This document shows, piece after piece, positions 36,864 to 49,903 of a stretch of DNA of 64,000 bases (positions within the stretch are counted from its first letter, which is position 1; every line of letters begins with the position of its first letter). The stretch is from Liquidambar formosana (Eukaryota; Streptophyta; Magnoliopsida; Saxifragales; Altingiaceae). A model generated the notes under the pieces. That model had not been told where the DNA came from and ran no database searches. It saw only the letters and a list, made by a program, of their open reading frames with translations. The stretch spans positions 4,238,797 to 4,302,796 of the forward strand of contig CM077833.1 in assembly GCA_039720395.1 (NCBI GenBank). The letters run 5' to 3'. Both the position numbers and the translations under genes were made by a program.

Positions 36864-37074
36864 AGTTGAGTTATAGATTTAGGGTTTAAGTGGAGAAGAA
36901 GAAGAAAAAAGAGAGAAAGAAGAGAAAGAGAAGGAGAAGAAAAACCAATGGGAATAGAATTAGAGAGCCAATTCTAATTCTCTCTAACCCTATCAGCCCC
37001 TATTATATTAATAATTAAGAAATTACAAAAGTGCCCTTGTAACATAGCAAAAATAACATAAGACAATGCTAACA
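36864..37074 (-). repeat. C2 5' LTR
   Basis: 211 bp, pairs with 21964-22174. On the minus strand it starts TGTTAGC and ends CTCAACT rather than the usual CA. Confidence 0.88.
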
Positions 37075-39760
37075 GGAGCTATCACTATTAATCTCATTAA
37101 AAGCTCCCACTATGATGATTATGGACTTTAAGAGGATTCAATCCAAGCCAATAGATTGAATCCAAAGTCCAAGGTGGGTGTAGGTGATCGTAAAATAACA
37201 CATTCGAAACATGCATGCTTTCTTGAAACACTTCTCTAAACTTTCAAGTCCTTTAATTTGCTCCCTTGGCTTGATGGTCTCCACCATTAATTGGCTTGTT
37301 GGGCTCCATCATACTCCTTTAGGTCCACCATGCTCCTTAGTGCGCTCTCGATTACATAACATTTACATAATACATAGAAAAGGATACATAAGGGGAATGT
37401 GGGGTACATAAGAGAATGATAGAGAGAGAGGGAAGGTGGCATGCAAGGCCCCAAATAATAATTACATCACCATAATAAAATTACAACTCTTGAAAAATTA
37501 TTACAACCCATTCATAAGACGGCCAATCACAATTGGTTTAAGGGTAATAGTCCATAATCATCATTCAATCACAAACATACAATCACATTGCATAAAGTAA
37601 TGAAAACTGTAAGCATTAAAACATATGGGCACTATGGTAATTCTCTTGAATGATTTACATTAATCTTATTAATGCATCCCAATCTCATTACGTTTTACAA
37701 AATTTCCAGAATTTAATTAAGTCTTAACATTTAAGACATTTAGTTTCAATTAATCAAATTAATTGAAACATATAAAGTTTCCTAAATTAACTCTAATATC
37801 CAATATTAGGGTTTCCTTAATTAAACAAAACAATTTCATTTAATTAAGAATTTCCAGATTTTAATTTAATCCCTAATTGTGTTTTAAACCATTTAAAACA
37901 TTATTAAATTAATCAATATTAATAAAATAATTAACAAAGGAATTAAATAAAATCATTTAAATGATGAATTAGTGCATTAGGGTTTCCTAAAACCCTAAAC
38001 CCTAAATGCATAACCCTAAACCCTAAATGCAAGCCCAAACATTAAATACCTGATAATTGGTCATTTAATGACCAATCATTCAAACCCTAGGTTAATAGGT
38101 TTTAATGATTAGGATTAGGGTTTAATTAATGCCAATTAGGGTATTAATTACTCTTAATTAATTACACTAATTAGGGTTTCTAAAACCCTAACCCTAGACA
38201 TCATTAATGGTATTAATTATGCCCTAACAATTAATAACCATGATTGGTCATTTAATGACCAATCATTAACTCTTTAATTAAGGTAATTAATAGTTCAATT
38301 AGGGTTTTAATTAATGCCATAATGAAATTAGGGTTTCATCATTAACTCAAAATTAGGGTTTCATCATTAACCCTGTGCAGCCGCCACTACCAAGGGGCTG
38401 CCTGAGCTTGGCTAGGATGCCATGGCCACCAACGACTGTGGGAGGCCATGGCCAGCCATGGGAGAACATCCTAGGGGTGTGTGCCAAGCCTCTAGACACG
38501 TGAGAAGTGGTCCAAGTGGCTGCCTTCATCAAAATCAATTAGGGTTTCCAAAACCCATTGCTGGAGCCATTGTTGAAGAACTTCAAGAACACAATTGCTT
38601 CTAAAACTTAATCAATTCGACTCCACCAACAAAACCAGCTTTTGTATCATGTCCCTACATGAATTACTAAGCTAATAGAAGTGGTTTGGATGATCAAATC
38701 ATCCCTGAATTGTTCCAAACAATTCAAAGACCAGTAGGCTGTCCAGAATTTGACAGCATACTGTCCATGGTCAGAAATTGATTTATAACCCAGCAAGATG
38801 ATTAAGTCGGGCTACAAAACGAATTTTCCCAGTATCCTAAATGTCTTAGGAAACTAATGCAATTGGTTTCATGCAATTTGGAATTGCCTAACTCAAGTTC
38901 TAATCAAAACTCCATTGATGACTTTTCTGCAGAAAAATTCTGCTATGCTGTTCATGAAAAATTTTCAAACTTTTTGAATCTTTTTCCATCAAAACCTTTC
39001 TGAAACTTAAAGAAAATCATATACACATGATATATAATAATCTTATAATGGATTGCCATCATAAATACAGAAGCTTTAATTAAAATTAATTGTAAGAACC
39101 TCTGGGTTCTAAAACCCAGATTCAACCTCCATGGTGTTCTTCTCCTTCTTCCTTCTGTTTTAGCATCTTAATCCAATTATGATGCATCTAAATGCTTGGG
39201 AACCCTTCCCTACCATGTCTAGAACATAACCCAAGTAGTGGCAACCATTGCCATGCCTTTTATCTCCATCAAAAACTCAAAGTTGTGGCTATTGCATCAT
39301 TCCCAAGCAAAACTGTCTTTCCAGACAGCCTGTAGTAAAAAATTCATAACTTTCACTACAAAACTCGGATTGATGCATCGTTTGTTGGGTTGGAAAGCTA
39401 ATTCGAAGAGCTTTCTAACCATATATGGATCCAAAATTTTGGAAAAGAACTCTGATTTTGGCATGCAAAACAAGATGACGGTTTTTCATGGCTACCATGA
39501 AAACTGTTCATAACAGTTTTATAAAACCCTAGTTTCCTTATTCTTCTTCTCCAAACTCAAACCCTATGCAACCTATTGCATCCATGGCTACACTTAACCA
39601 TCAATTAGAAGAGGAGTAGAAGAGAATTGACCTAGGGTTCCAAACCCTAGGTTCGGCCATGGAGGAAAACCAATTATGCAGAAAAATTTTCCAGATTTTT
39701 GAATCATTCAACTACACCATAATTACCAGCCCATATGTATTTTGTATTATGCATAATCAT

Positions 39761-39773
39761 GGCTCTGATACCA
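39761..39773 (-). promoter_or_regulatory. C1 primer binding site
   Basis: The minus strand reads TGGTATCAGAGCC, one base from the LTR. Confidence 0.88.
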
Positions 39774-39774
39774 C

Positions 39775-41432
39775 TGTTGAGAATCGAACAAGAGGGAAAA
39801 ATAGAAGTGCAGAATATAAAAATTTTTCCTACGATTCCCAATCCCATGAATCTAACTATGCATAATACAAAATCAAATCCTAACTACGAAGAGGGTTAGA
39901 ACACTTACAGTTTTAATGTCTTCTCCTTTTTGCTCCAAGCTTTGAATCTGGACAGCGGTGAATGAGCAGCCTAAGTGTGCTGCCTCCAACGGTATCCACA
40001 CCTAGCTAGAGTTTCAAGCCTTTTCTTTCTTCTTCCTTGTTGTTGCTAGAGGTGGAGAAGAGAGAGAGAGAGAAGAGAGCCTCCAACTCTTTGGAGGGCT
40101 AGGGTTGGGAGTGTGCAAGCATTATGCCATGTCACACATAAGTGTGACTTATATATGCAGCCCACTAAAGGGGGCTGGCCATAGGGAAGAAACCCTAATA
40201 GGGTTATGTATAATTACACTTAATTACACATTGACCCCTATTATTTGTATCAAATACAAATAGGCCTATACAAAACTATTCTTTGTTCACTAAAACCCTT
40301 TCTCTCATAGACTTTAAAGCCCTTCTTGCATGATCAATGTGTGACCCATTGGGTTCACATCCTCAAGTAGTAGGAATAGCACAAGGTGTGCATAATGGAA
40401 CTCTTTCCATTTAGGGTCTAATTGGAACTCCTTCCAATTCCTTAATTGATTATAACTCATTTATATCAATTGGGGTTTTTACTAACCATGAATAACACCT
40501 AGCATATGGTTCATGGTGTTGTCCTTAATGAGGTGAATAAGTATCTAACAAAGAACCCTTCTGTTATAGTTATAGGTTACAATTACATCCTTCCATCTAC
40601 ATAATGTCTCCAATTGAACTAATAGGACATGGAAGTCTGTCAAGTCCCTAGTTCAATTACCTTATACTCATTTATAGATATCAACTCATTGATGAACTCA
40701 TGAAACTCTTTTCATATTCATCCTACCATGGCCATGGATTTAATGAGTTATATTATGAATGCTATATGAGACATTCTCTCTCTTTTTCCTGAGAGTGATG
40801 AATTCCTTGTTGATCACTCACATGCCTTCATACATATAGCAATAAGGACCAATGAACACCCTTAAAGACCCCTATAAGGATCTGCCCTTAGTGTTATCAA
40901 ACTTCTAAAGCTACATGCATAAGACAACTATAGTGTCTCAGGTCTAAGGATTACTTGTACCACTATAACAATGAGAAACTGATTGACAGGCAGGTTAAAA
41001 CTCCATTCAGTTTATCTCATATCTTTGGTCACATTCAGTGTACCTATTCCATTAATAGGCACCCACCTGTTGGTTGTAGTGTCTCCACACAAATAGCTTG
41101 AGACCAGCTATCCTCCTATAGAGTCAACCTAACAAGTGCTAGTCCTATGGTTCATTATTGTCCATCATAGTGAACCTTCAACTAGGAATGCTTTAGGAGT
41201 TTAGTACAGAAATATATCTACAGTCTCAAAATTACAACTCTTTGTAATTCTATATTCTCAATTCTAACTCCATGGATATAATATGTAAATATAAATGATG
41301 CATATAAACATAATAGAATAAGTCCTTTTATTAAATCAATAATAAATGTGAAATACATAAATGAAATCAAATGATTGTTCTTAATCCCTAAACAATCATC
41401 TCTATGATTAGCTCTAGGGCATAATCCTAACA
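39775..41432 (-). repeat. C1 5' LTR
   Basis: 1658 bp, TGTTGAGAATCGAAC to CATAATCCTAACA. A TATA-like TATATAAG lies near 40150 on the minus strand. It is followed by GAGCC, the expected position of a target duplication whose partner is outside the window. Confidence 0.9.
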
Positions 41433-42080
41433 GAGCCGTAGAGGAGAGACGGAGAGTGGTGAAATGAAGGTGAGTACGGTGAGAGAATGAGAATTGAGAA
41501 TTGAGAAGAGAGCTTAGGAGTAGGGGGTGAGAAACTTAGAATGAGAGGTGAGAGCAGCGGCGGCAAAGAAGGAGAAATGAGAATGTAATAAAGGGTTAGG
41601 GCCATTAGGGTTATTGTGTAAGGCTTCCACATGACGCCGTTTTGTACTTAACCCCTTAATAGTTCAGTTTGGTTCGGTCGGTTGTCTATTTTCCAAATTA
41701 TAAACTGGTCCCAAATCGAAGACCAAAAATTACAATTTCTCCAAACTGATCCCAACTAAATCAATAGAAAAATCGACTAAAACTAACTGGTTCGATTTGG
41801 TCGTTCAGTTTTGTGGTTTTTTTTCACCCTTAATGTGTATTATACAGATATAATATGAGAATTTACTTACTAGGGTTGGTGCACATCTGCAATGCACGTA
41901 GGCCATTTTAAGTTGTAATTTTATTTTTATAATTACCTACATAATTTGTTCATACTACTAAATGGAAGGTTGATATTGTAGACATGTCAATTTTGTCGGG
42001 CTTCCTTTGGACAAATCGGTAATCCGTTCAACATCAAAATTTGACCAAACAAGTGGCAGATAACTCTAAAACCAAGTTTT
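41433..42080. other. spacer between C1 and S2
   Basis: GA-rich first 170 bp, then AT-rich sequence. No ORF or repeat that I recognise; possibly older host or transposon sequence. Confidence 0.4.
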
Positions 42081-43738
42081 TGTTGGGAATCATACAAGAG
42101 GAAAAATAGAAGTGGGGAATATAAAAATTTTTCCTTTGATTCCATAGCCCATGAATCTAACTATGCATAACACAAAATCAAACCGTAACTACAAAAAGGG
42201 TTAGAACACTTACAGAATTTTTGTCTACTCCTTTTTGCTCCAAGCTTTGATTCCAAACAGCGGTGAATGAGTAGCCCAAGTGTGCTGCCTCCAACGGTAT
42301 CCACACCTAGCTAGAGCTTCAAGTCCTTTCCACCTTTTCCTTGTTGTTGCTAGTGTAGGAGAAGAGAGGAGAGAGAGAAAGGGAGGCTGGAATTTTCAGC
42401 CAGCCCTTTGGGGAGTTGAACTTGTTGTGATGTCATCACATCACACTGCATATATATAGCCCACCAAGGGGGCACGGGCCATGAGGGAGAACCCACTTAG
42501 GGTTTTGTGTAATTACTATTAATTACATAATAACCCCTCTTAATTATATCATATATAAATTTGGCCTTAAAGAACCTTTCGTTATTCACTTATACCCTTT
42601 CTCTCATAGATTTTAAAGCTCATCTTGTATGATCAGTGTGTGACCCATTAGGTTCACATCATCAAGTAGTAGGAATAGCACGAGATGTGCACAATGGAAC
42701 TCTTTCTATTTAGGGTCTAATTGGAACTCCTTCCAATTCCCTAATTGATTATAACTCACTTATATCAATTAGGGCTTCTACTAACCATGAATAACACCTA
42801 GTATATGGTTCATGGTGTTGTCCTTAATGAAGTGAATAAGATCTTACATAGAACCCCTCTGTTATAGTTTATAGGTTACAATTACATCCTTTCATTTACA
42901 CAATGTCTCCAATTGAACTAATAGGACATGGAAGTCTGTCAAGTCCCTAGTTCAATTACTTTATACTCATTTATAAATATCAACTCAATGATGAACTTAT
43001 GGAAACTCCTTTCCATATTCACACTGCCATGGCTATGGACTGAATGAGTTGTATTATGAATGCTATATGAGACATTCTCTCTTTTTTTCCTGAGAGTAAT
43101 GGATTCCTTGTCGATCACTCATATGCCTTCATACACATAGCAATAGGGCCAATGAACACCTTTACAGACCCTTGAATAGGATCTGCACTTAGTGTTATCA
43201 AACTTCTAAAGCTACATGCATGAGGTAACTATGGTGTCTCAGGTCTAAGGATTACTTGTACCACTATAACATTGAGAAACTGATTGATAGGCAGGTTAAA
43301 ACTCCATTCAGTTTATCTCAAATCTTTGGTCACATTCAGTGTACCTATTCTATTAATAGGCACCCACCTATTGGTTGTAGTGTCTCCACACAAATAGCTT
43401 AAGACCAACTATCCTCCTATAGAGTCAACCTAACAAGTGCTAGTCCTATGGTTCATTATTGTCCATCATAGTGAACCTTCAACTAGGAATGATTTAGGAG
43501 TTTAGTACAGAGATATATTTACAGTCTCATAATTACAACTCTTTGTAATTCAATATTCTCAACTCTAACTCCTTAGACATATTATGTAAATATAAATGAT
43601 GCATACAAACATAATAGAATAAGCCCTTTTATTAAATCAATAATAAATGTGACATACATAAATGAAATCAAATGATTGTTCCTTTATCCTTAAACAATCA
43701 TCTCTATGATTGGCTCTAGGGCATAACTCTAACGTACA
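42081..43738 (-). mobile_element. S2: solo LTR of the C1/C3 Copia family
   Basis: Starts TGTTGGGAATCATACAAGAGG-like, close to the C1 LTR, and runs the full LTR length. GTTTT at 42076-42080 and 43739-43743 is a candidate target duplication, which makes the LTR 1658 bp but requires an altered terminus (TAACGTACA instead of TAACA). Confidence 0.8.
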
Positions 43739-43743
43739 GTTTT

Positions 43744-43969
43744 GCCCACCCACTTCTTAATCGAATCTAACGGCCTAATTGTCAACCGTATCCTTGTCTA
43801 GGCACTCAATCAATCCTTGAATCAACCATAGGAGTTAAATCTTCCAAATCTGATGGCCTAATCCCTGATCCCCACTCCTAATCCCTTAATAAAACCCCTA
43901 GATCAAATCTAGGGCATTTAATTTTGAGATCCAAAGGCCTGATGCATGAATCTAGTCACCCTAATGTTA
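43744..43969. other. spacer, nothing recognised
   Basis: AT-rich sequence with no ORF and no repeat found by eye. Confidence 0.4.
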
Positions 43970-44548
43970 GTGAGGTGTCCTAAGAGCCAAATATGTAATT
44001 TTTTCTGTTAGGATATATAAATAATGTTTATTTCATTTATTACTTTAGTAATTTTATCATGATTCTTTGGGTTTGCATAATAAGTCTATAAAATAATTGT
44101 GGCATGATTGATATCTCAAGGAGTTGAGATGAGGAGACTCATTCTCTCTATACATTAATCCTAAAAGGTTCCTAACTGTAGATTTATCAACAAGGCATTG
44201 ATGAACCAGATTAAGTTAGTACAAATTATGTTTGCTCAATGAGGAGGATGTTAGTCTCAAGTCGTTTGTATAGAGACACTAAAGTAAACCTATGGGTGCT
44301 TGATAGAGAACAAGTTCACTAAACATGACAAATTTCAAAGTAGGTCATATGAAGTTTTGCTACCTGTCAAATAGCATCTCTTAGTTGCAATGATGTAATT
44401 AATCCTTTAACCTAAGGCACCATCGATATCTTATATATCGGTTGTTAGGGTTTAAAGGTGCAAAGTGTAGGTTCTGACCAACAAATGTATCAATTAGCCC
44501 TGATGAGTCATGTATGGAGGCATGTGAATGCACAAAAAGGGATCCATC
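43970..44548 (+). repeat. diverged Copia LTR fragment
   Basis: Shares ordered blocks with the C3 LTR (GTCTCAAGTCGTTTGTATAG, CTACCTGTCAAATAGCATC, GGAGGCATGTGAATG, AGGGATCCATC) but is strongly diverged. It is truncated where T2 begins. Confidence 0.65.
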
Positions 44549-44651
44549 TGTCACACCCCATTTTTGCCACCTTAGCTAGGGTTTGTCATTTCATGTGTCT
44601 TTTTGTTTCCTTTTTGAGTCTAGTCTTTTGCATTGAGTTTCTAGAGAAAAA

Positions 44652-44700
44652 CCTGGGTCCAGGCGGCTAGCCGCCCAGCCCCAGGTGGTCACCTGAGGCC
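44652..44700. repeat. palindromic hairpin module HP3 (partial)
   Basis: Perfect 14-bp palindrome GGCGGCTAGCCGCC at 44662-44675 plus the right outer arm GGTGGTCACC. The left arm was lost at the deletion junction. It lies about 250 bp beyond the PMD stop, as HP1 does in T1. Confidence 0.8.
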
Positions 44701-44951
44701 GCCGCTTTGTTTCGCCCTTTTTTGCCCTATTATGCTTTCAATTGGCCCGTTCGTGATGTTTTGACTCTTATGTGCTTAATTTAAGCCCAATTTTCACACA
44801 ATACAAGATCATACCATTGCAATGAAATTCAAACATAGGTTCATCAAGTATCCATAACAAGGAGTTCAAGGTTGGGAGTTGAAATTCCGAATTATTACAT
44901 GACAAGATAGTAGTAAGATTCCAAACATTCCTAACAAGAGGTGAGTGAAAC

Positions 44952-47609
44952 TCAATGAATCCCTGTGGGCCTTCTCTTTCGAGTTGGCCCAGCTCCATCA
45001 TGACCTGAATGGGAAGCTCTAAGAGGAGGCATGTCTTGTGGTAGATGAGATGATGATGCCTGTTGCAAATAAGATAATGGGTTAATAGGGTAATGGTGCC
45101 AATCCTAGTTGAAAGTTAATAAGATGATCACTTACTTGAGGATTCAAGCATGCTTCCAGAACTGAGTTCTCCAAACTCATTCCCACAAGGTCCCTCCTCA
45201 ATCCTTCATTAAGTTCAATGCATTCCTTGGCGTAGTCTCATGGAACCTAGGAAAGGTGAACATGGTTAATAATAATGAAAGAATCCAATTCCAAGAAGGT
45301 AAGGGTTTAGAACTCACATTCTCATAATATGGATCGATCTTGGGATATTCATCGAAAGATGGATGGGTAATGTCAGTCTTCGCAAATTTTGTCCCACTAC
45401 AAAAGTTCACATACCAATTTAGTTGCGGGAGGGGTAGAGGTTGATTTCCCTCAAGATCATTATCTTCGTCATTATAAGTCATCCCAGTGGCTAATCCAAT
45501 TGTAGAGCTATGTCCCCTTGCCCGTCGGCCCTGAAATTTAAATGATTGTCAAAAGGAGTCTTTCTTATAATCATAAAGAGAATTTAAGAGTTTGGGGAAC
45601 TCACCCCTTGTGGTGGGAGACCAGTGACCCTAGGATTCATCAGGTACTTTCGATAAAAGGCAGTGTATTCTATGCAAGGGGAAGTGAATCCTTCAGCATC
45701 CTAACCCCTTAAGGCCTCTTCCAGTTCATCTCCTACTAGGTGATTGGCATACCTCATGTTTTCTAGTGGCATGGAAGGAGTCATAGCTGCATTCATATTT
45801 CCGTGGACCTGTCGCAAGACTCGTTCCCCGAGATACCAGCACCTACCTGTGGGGCCTTCAAAAAGGACCCTTTTGCTTGTCGATTCTAAACAAGAGGAGT
45901 ACTTCTCAGGTAGCCTAGGCTCCCATAGCCTCCATGGATCCCACTCCACTTGTTGAGTTTAAAATGAGAAATAAGAAAGAAAAGATAAAGAGAAAGAGAA
46001 AGAAAGATTTTACCATGTCAACGATCAAACTGGCAAGATATGCCCTTGCATGGGCATAATCATGTCGGTTAGAGGCTTTTGTGGCCAAGCAAGATAGGGC
46101 GTAATTCTGAAGGATAGGCCATGACATGGTATCACTAGCAAGAATTGGGTAGCACATATTCAGGTACTCATAGTACCAAATTTGTTAAAAGTCAAAGAAA
46201 TAAAGGAAATCATATATGAGTTAAGTTTCGGGAAATAATAGAGAATTGAATGTTCTTTGTTACCTCCTAAACGAAAGGAAGTCCCCTAAAGTTCTTGGCA
46301 ACTCCTCGGGACATGTTGATCATAGAGCGGTACATGGTTGCTAGAGCAGCTCCACCCCAATTGTATCTCCCAATCTTGTTTACGTCTTCCATGCTAGCTA
46401 GCAATTCTAGTCGAGCCATGTTATTGGTGCTTGCAAAGAAAGTACATGAAATTATGTAGAGCAGGAATGCTCTCACAATGTATTGAGGGGGGGTCCGTCC
46501 CATCACTCTCTTCCTCAGTGGCAAAGGTGTTGTAGGGCCAAGTACGGCGTACACCCTTTGGGCTTAATTCCGCTTCAACCCCGAGTAGAGCTACTATGTA
46601 GTTCTGATCTATGTTGGCTTGTTCGTAATATTCCAAGCGCTTGCCTTTTAAGCTCAACCCAGTTATCATGGTGAAATCCTTAGGGATCATGGTCATCTCC
46701 CCAAAGCTAAAGTGGAAGGTGTTGGTGGTATCCCACTATAACTCTGTCAAGGCAAATAATGCTTGCTTATCCCATTGCTCGTTCCATAGAGCATCTAGGA
46801 AGGGCCCAAAACCCGCCTTCTTTATTATCTTACGAGCATGTGGTTGGGCATGTTCCATATATTTCCACAATGCAATGAGCCCTTTCATTGATGTCCTTAT
46901 ATGGAGACTTTGGAACTTGGGTTATTTCAAAGGATTGTGTATTGAGTTAGCATTGAAAACATAGAGAAATTGGGCATACATTGGCAATTGATTTCAAATG
47001 CTTTTCCAAAAGTTTTAAAATATGAGTTTTGATTCATGAAATAACTTAGAAATGAATGCCCATGACTTTGTGTATTCAAATTTATTGATTTTGTAAGGAT
47101 TGAACATGGTTTTGTCTTTCGGGCATTTTATCGAACACTTAGTGGATGACTTGTTTTCAAGCATTGAAATGAAAGATTTGGTGTACCAAATCCTTGCCAA
47201 GATCAATAGACTTTCTACTACAATGCAAACCTATTGATTTTGTAAGGATTGAACATGTTTTTGTCTCTTTGGCATTTTATCAAACACTTGGTGGGCATAT
47301 TTTCTCAAGCATTGGGAAATAAGTTTTTTGCACATTCAATCCTTGCCAAATCAATGAACTTGGCTTAACAATGATAGAAACAATCAAAAGAAGATCATGG
47401 GAATGCATTTTATCCAATAGAAATCATGATTTCAAGATAAACATGTTAAGTTGGGAAGAACTAACCTCTTGTTGGGAATGGAGATATGAAAGATGATTCT
47501 TGGGTTCAAGCAACACCTTGTCTTGGGATGCATCATAGATTGGTGCCTTGTATGTATTCTTGATCACATAGTATGGATACTTGATGTTGGAATCATTGCT
47601 AGAAGCCAT
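44952..47609 (-). pseudogene. PMD gene of T2, seven exons
   Basis: The most complete PMD copy here. Exons (minus): 47609-47466, 46921-46264, about 46182-46014, 45950-45606, 45530-45318, 45246-45136 and 45061-44952. Exon 1 (MASSNDSNIKYPYY to HSQQE) matches T3 exon 1. Exon 2 holds the domain core LWNEQWDKQALFAL, FHFSFGEMTM and ITGLSLKGKRL. It is disabled by TAG at 46736-46738, 46267-46269 and 45701-45703 (all Trp in other copies), a one-base gain in a G7 run near 46490, and AA in place of AG at the acceptors of exons 2 and 3. The C-terminus GPTRKRR is basic, possibly nuclear targeting. Confidence 0.82.
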
Positions 47610-47903
47610 TGTTGATGGTTGAGTTTGTATGTAAGAAAATGGGTTTAATGAGAAAGATGATGAACTTGGTCTTGCAAGATGATGATTGATGCTTGTTGTT
47701 GTTGTTGAATGACTTGTTTTTTATGCTATTTCACACACACAATTTGATTTGAAAGTGAAACTTTGAATGAGAATGTGTGTGTGAGTGTTTGGAGAAGATG
47801 GAATGGGTTTCTAGAGAGAGAAACTCTCTATTTTCGAAATTGGAGGAGTGTGAGCACAAATGGGGGGTCAAGGGTTTAAAAACCCTCAAAACTGGAGACA
47901 CCA

Positions 47904-47982
47904 GCCTCGGGTAACCACCCAGCCTGGGGCGGCAAGCCGCCTGGGCTTGGGTGGCAACCCACCTGCAGCCAAGTGGTCAGCC
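47904..47982. repeat. palindromic hairpin module HP4 (PMD promoter of T2)
   Basis: CCTCGGGTAACCACCC on the left; GGCGGC/GCCGCC and GGGTGG/CCCACC as inner stems; right arm degraded. It lies about 300 bp upstream of the PMD ATG. Confidence 0.75.
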
Positions 47983-48423
47983 TTCCCTTGCTCGCTCCGC
48001 TTCGCTCGTTTGGCCTTTGCTCGCCTATTCACGCCTTTAAACCTTCTTGAAGATGAAATCTTAAGCCTATTTTGAGTTGAAAAATGAATGAATATCTTGA
48101 TATTTTTTAGCATGAAATGATTTTGAAATGGATTGCATTGGTGGCCTTTGTATGGGCATGGCTTGCTAATAGGGTTGAATAACCCTCTCTATGCATATGA
48201 TTTTTGATCATTAGGGTTGAATTCCGTCTTTTATCACTATGATTGGTTGTTATTTGGGATAAGAATACTTTCCCTATGTGCATGTGAATGCTTGTCCTCA
48301 TGAGATAAATATACCTCCTACATGAGTTGGTGCTTGAGTAGAGGCATGAATAGCCTCCGTATGAGATGACTTGGTGAACTTGTTGGTAAGAAGAAGCTTA
48401 CCCTTGTCTTGATGACTTAGTGG

Positions 48424-48650
48424 GAGAAAGATGCAATCTTTCTCATGTTATGTGTTTACCTTGATAGCTTGAAAGATGCAATCTTTCCCATGATATGTGT
48501 TTACTTTGATGGTTTGAGTATGAGAAGGATGCAATCTTTCTCGTGTTATGCGATTACCTTGATGATTTGAATATGAGAAGATGCGATCTTTCTCATGTTT
48601 CATGATGACCTTGATGATTTGAATATGAGAAGGATGCGATCTTTCTCATG
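48424..48650. repeat. tandem hairpin array R1 of T2
   Basis: Five units about 50 bp apart, each an inverted repeat with a 3-nt loop: GAGAAAGAT, loop GCA, ATCTTTCTC (48424-48444, perfect 9 bp); then 48471-48487, 48521-48543, 48574-48595 and 48626-48648, the last two with loop GCG. Confidence 0.85.
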
Positions 48651-48689
48651 TTTTGTGATGGCCTTGAGGGCATAGTTATACCTCGTATT

Positions 48690-49030
48690 ATTCACTTAAT
48701 GCAATTGGTGTAGTATGAGAAGACTTTTTATTGAATGCAGATTCGTTGTAAGATATGGATACCTTGTATTATTCACCAGTGCAACTGGTGTAGTATGAGA
48801 AGACCTTTCATCAAACGCAGATTCGGTGTAAGCTATGGATACCTTGTATTATTCACCAGTGCAATTAGTGTAGTATGAGAAGACCTTTCATCGAACACAG
48901 ATTCGGTGTGAGCTATGGATACCTCGTATTATTCACCAATGCAACTGGTGTAGTATGGGAAGACCTTTCATCGAACGAAGTTCGGTGTAAGTTGTGGATA
49001 CCTCATCTTATCCCCCAGTGCAACTGGAGA
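48690..49030. repeat. tandem hairpin array R2 of T2
   Basis: About 4.3 units of 80 bp. Each has CACCAGT, loop GCA, ACTGGTG (perfect at 48774-48790, one or two mismatches elsewhere) and a second weaker stem, CATCGAA with TTCGGTG. Confidence 0.85.
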
Positions 49031-49182
49031 AGAGTTTTGTAGAACTTATGAAGAGTACCTTTGTGTGTGGAAGGTTTGTATATGATTGCTTTATTTTCCC
49101 CAGTGGGTGTTGGTGAAATCAATTCCCCAGGCAAAAATGGGTTGTTCTTTTTGTCATTAGTTCATAAGTGAAACTTGTTCAC

Positions 49183-49196
49183 CAATGAAGGGCTTC
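49183..49196 (+). promoter_or_regulatory. T2 polypurine tract
   Basis: AATGAAGGGCTTC directly before the LTR. The same element in reverse (GAAGCCCCTCATTGG) follows the T3 and T4 LTRs. Confidence 0.7.
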
Positions 49197-49903
49197 TGTC
49201 ACACCCCATTTTTGCCACCTTAGCTAGGGTTTGTCATTTCATGTGTCTTTTTGTTTCCCTTTTTAGTCTAGTCTTTTGAAATGAGTTTCTAGAGTCCTGA
49301 GGATGATGTGTATGAATTTTGGTTCGATTTGGAGTTGATCTTGAGGGTTAATAAGAACTTTTGTGACTTGAGAGGCATAACCGTCTTTTAGGTCACAAAC
49401 TTTCCATTTGACCTTGAAATGATCTCCGAGTTGCCAATTGGAGTTCATATGGATGCATTTGAGGTATTTATGGGTTCAATTTGATGAATTGATGGTTCGG
49501 GATTAGAATGGCTCAATACAGCTCAGGTTGGTTAAGAGACCTATTTCAGGTTAGCTCGAATTGGCTCATGATTTTCACTCCATGACTATTCATTTGACTT
49601 TGATTAGTCTTAATTTCATCCCCAAATGTGTTTAGGGAGGTTGAATTTTGAATTGGAAAGCATTCGGTGCAACCCTATGTGCATACCTAAGCTAAGCGAC
49701 GGTGGGGCATAGCAGTTAACCGCCTTTGTAGGACCTAACCATGCAGCCATGGTCAGGGTTTCTTGCCCTAAAGTGACTCAAATTACATTCTCCTTTGAAA
49801 CATGGTCGTTTTGGCTTTCGTTTCATCAAAATCGGAGTTGATTTGGGCCCTGAAACACATTTGGAAGTCGAAAGGGTCAGAAATAGGCATAAGCTGACGA
49901 GGC

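Larger units (their letters stand above)
21964..37074 (-). mobile_element. C2: short-LTR Copia element, interrupted by C3
   Basis: 211-bp LTRs at 21964-22174 and 36864-37074, PBS at 36846-36863, gag-pol on the minus strand. The target duplication in C1 is GGAGT (21959-21963) versus GGAGC (37075-37079), one transition apart; C3 sequence suggests GGAGC is original. C3 sits in the pol gene. Confidence 0.92.
37075..41432 (-). mobile_element. C1: outer Copia-type element, right part
   Basis: Resumes C1 after C2. The internal part (37080-39760) matches C3 25500-28170 in reverse, including the CATGGAAACTGTT-type segment near 39500. The PBS and 5' LTR follow. No ORF. Confidence 0.88.

Noticed and set aside
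37985..38032. Telomere-like CCCTAAACCCTAAA pairs
   Set aside because: Only two units each, within the AT-rich internal region of C1 where ATTAGGGTTT words are common.
48424..49030. CRISPR-like regularly spaced repeats (also R3 and R4)
   Set aside because: The units are contiguous tandem repeats without unique spacers, inside plant retroelements.
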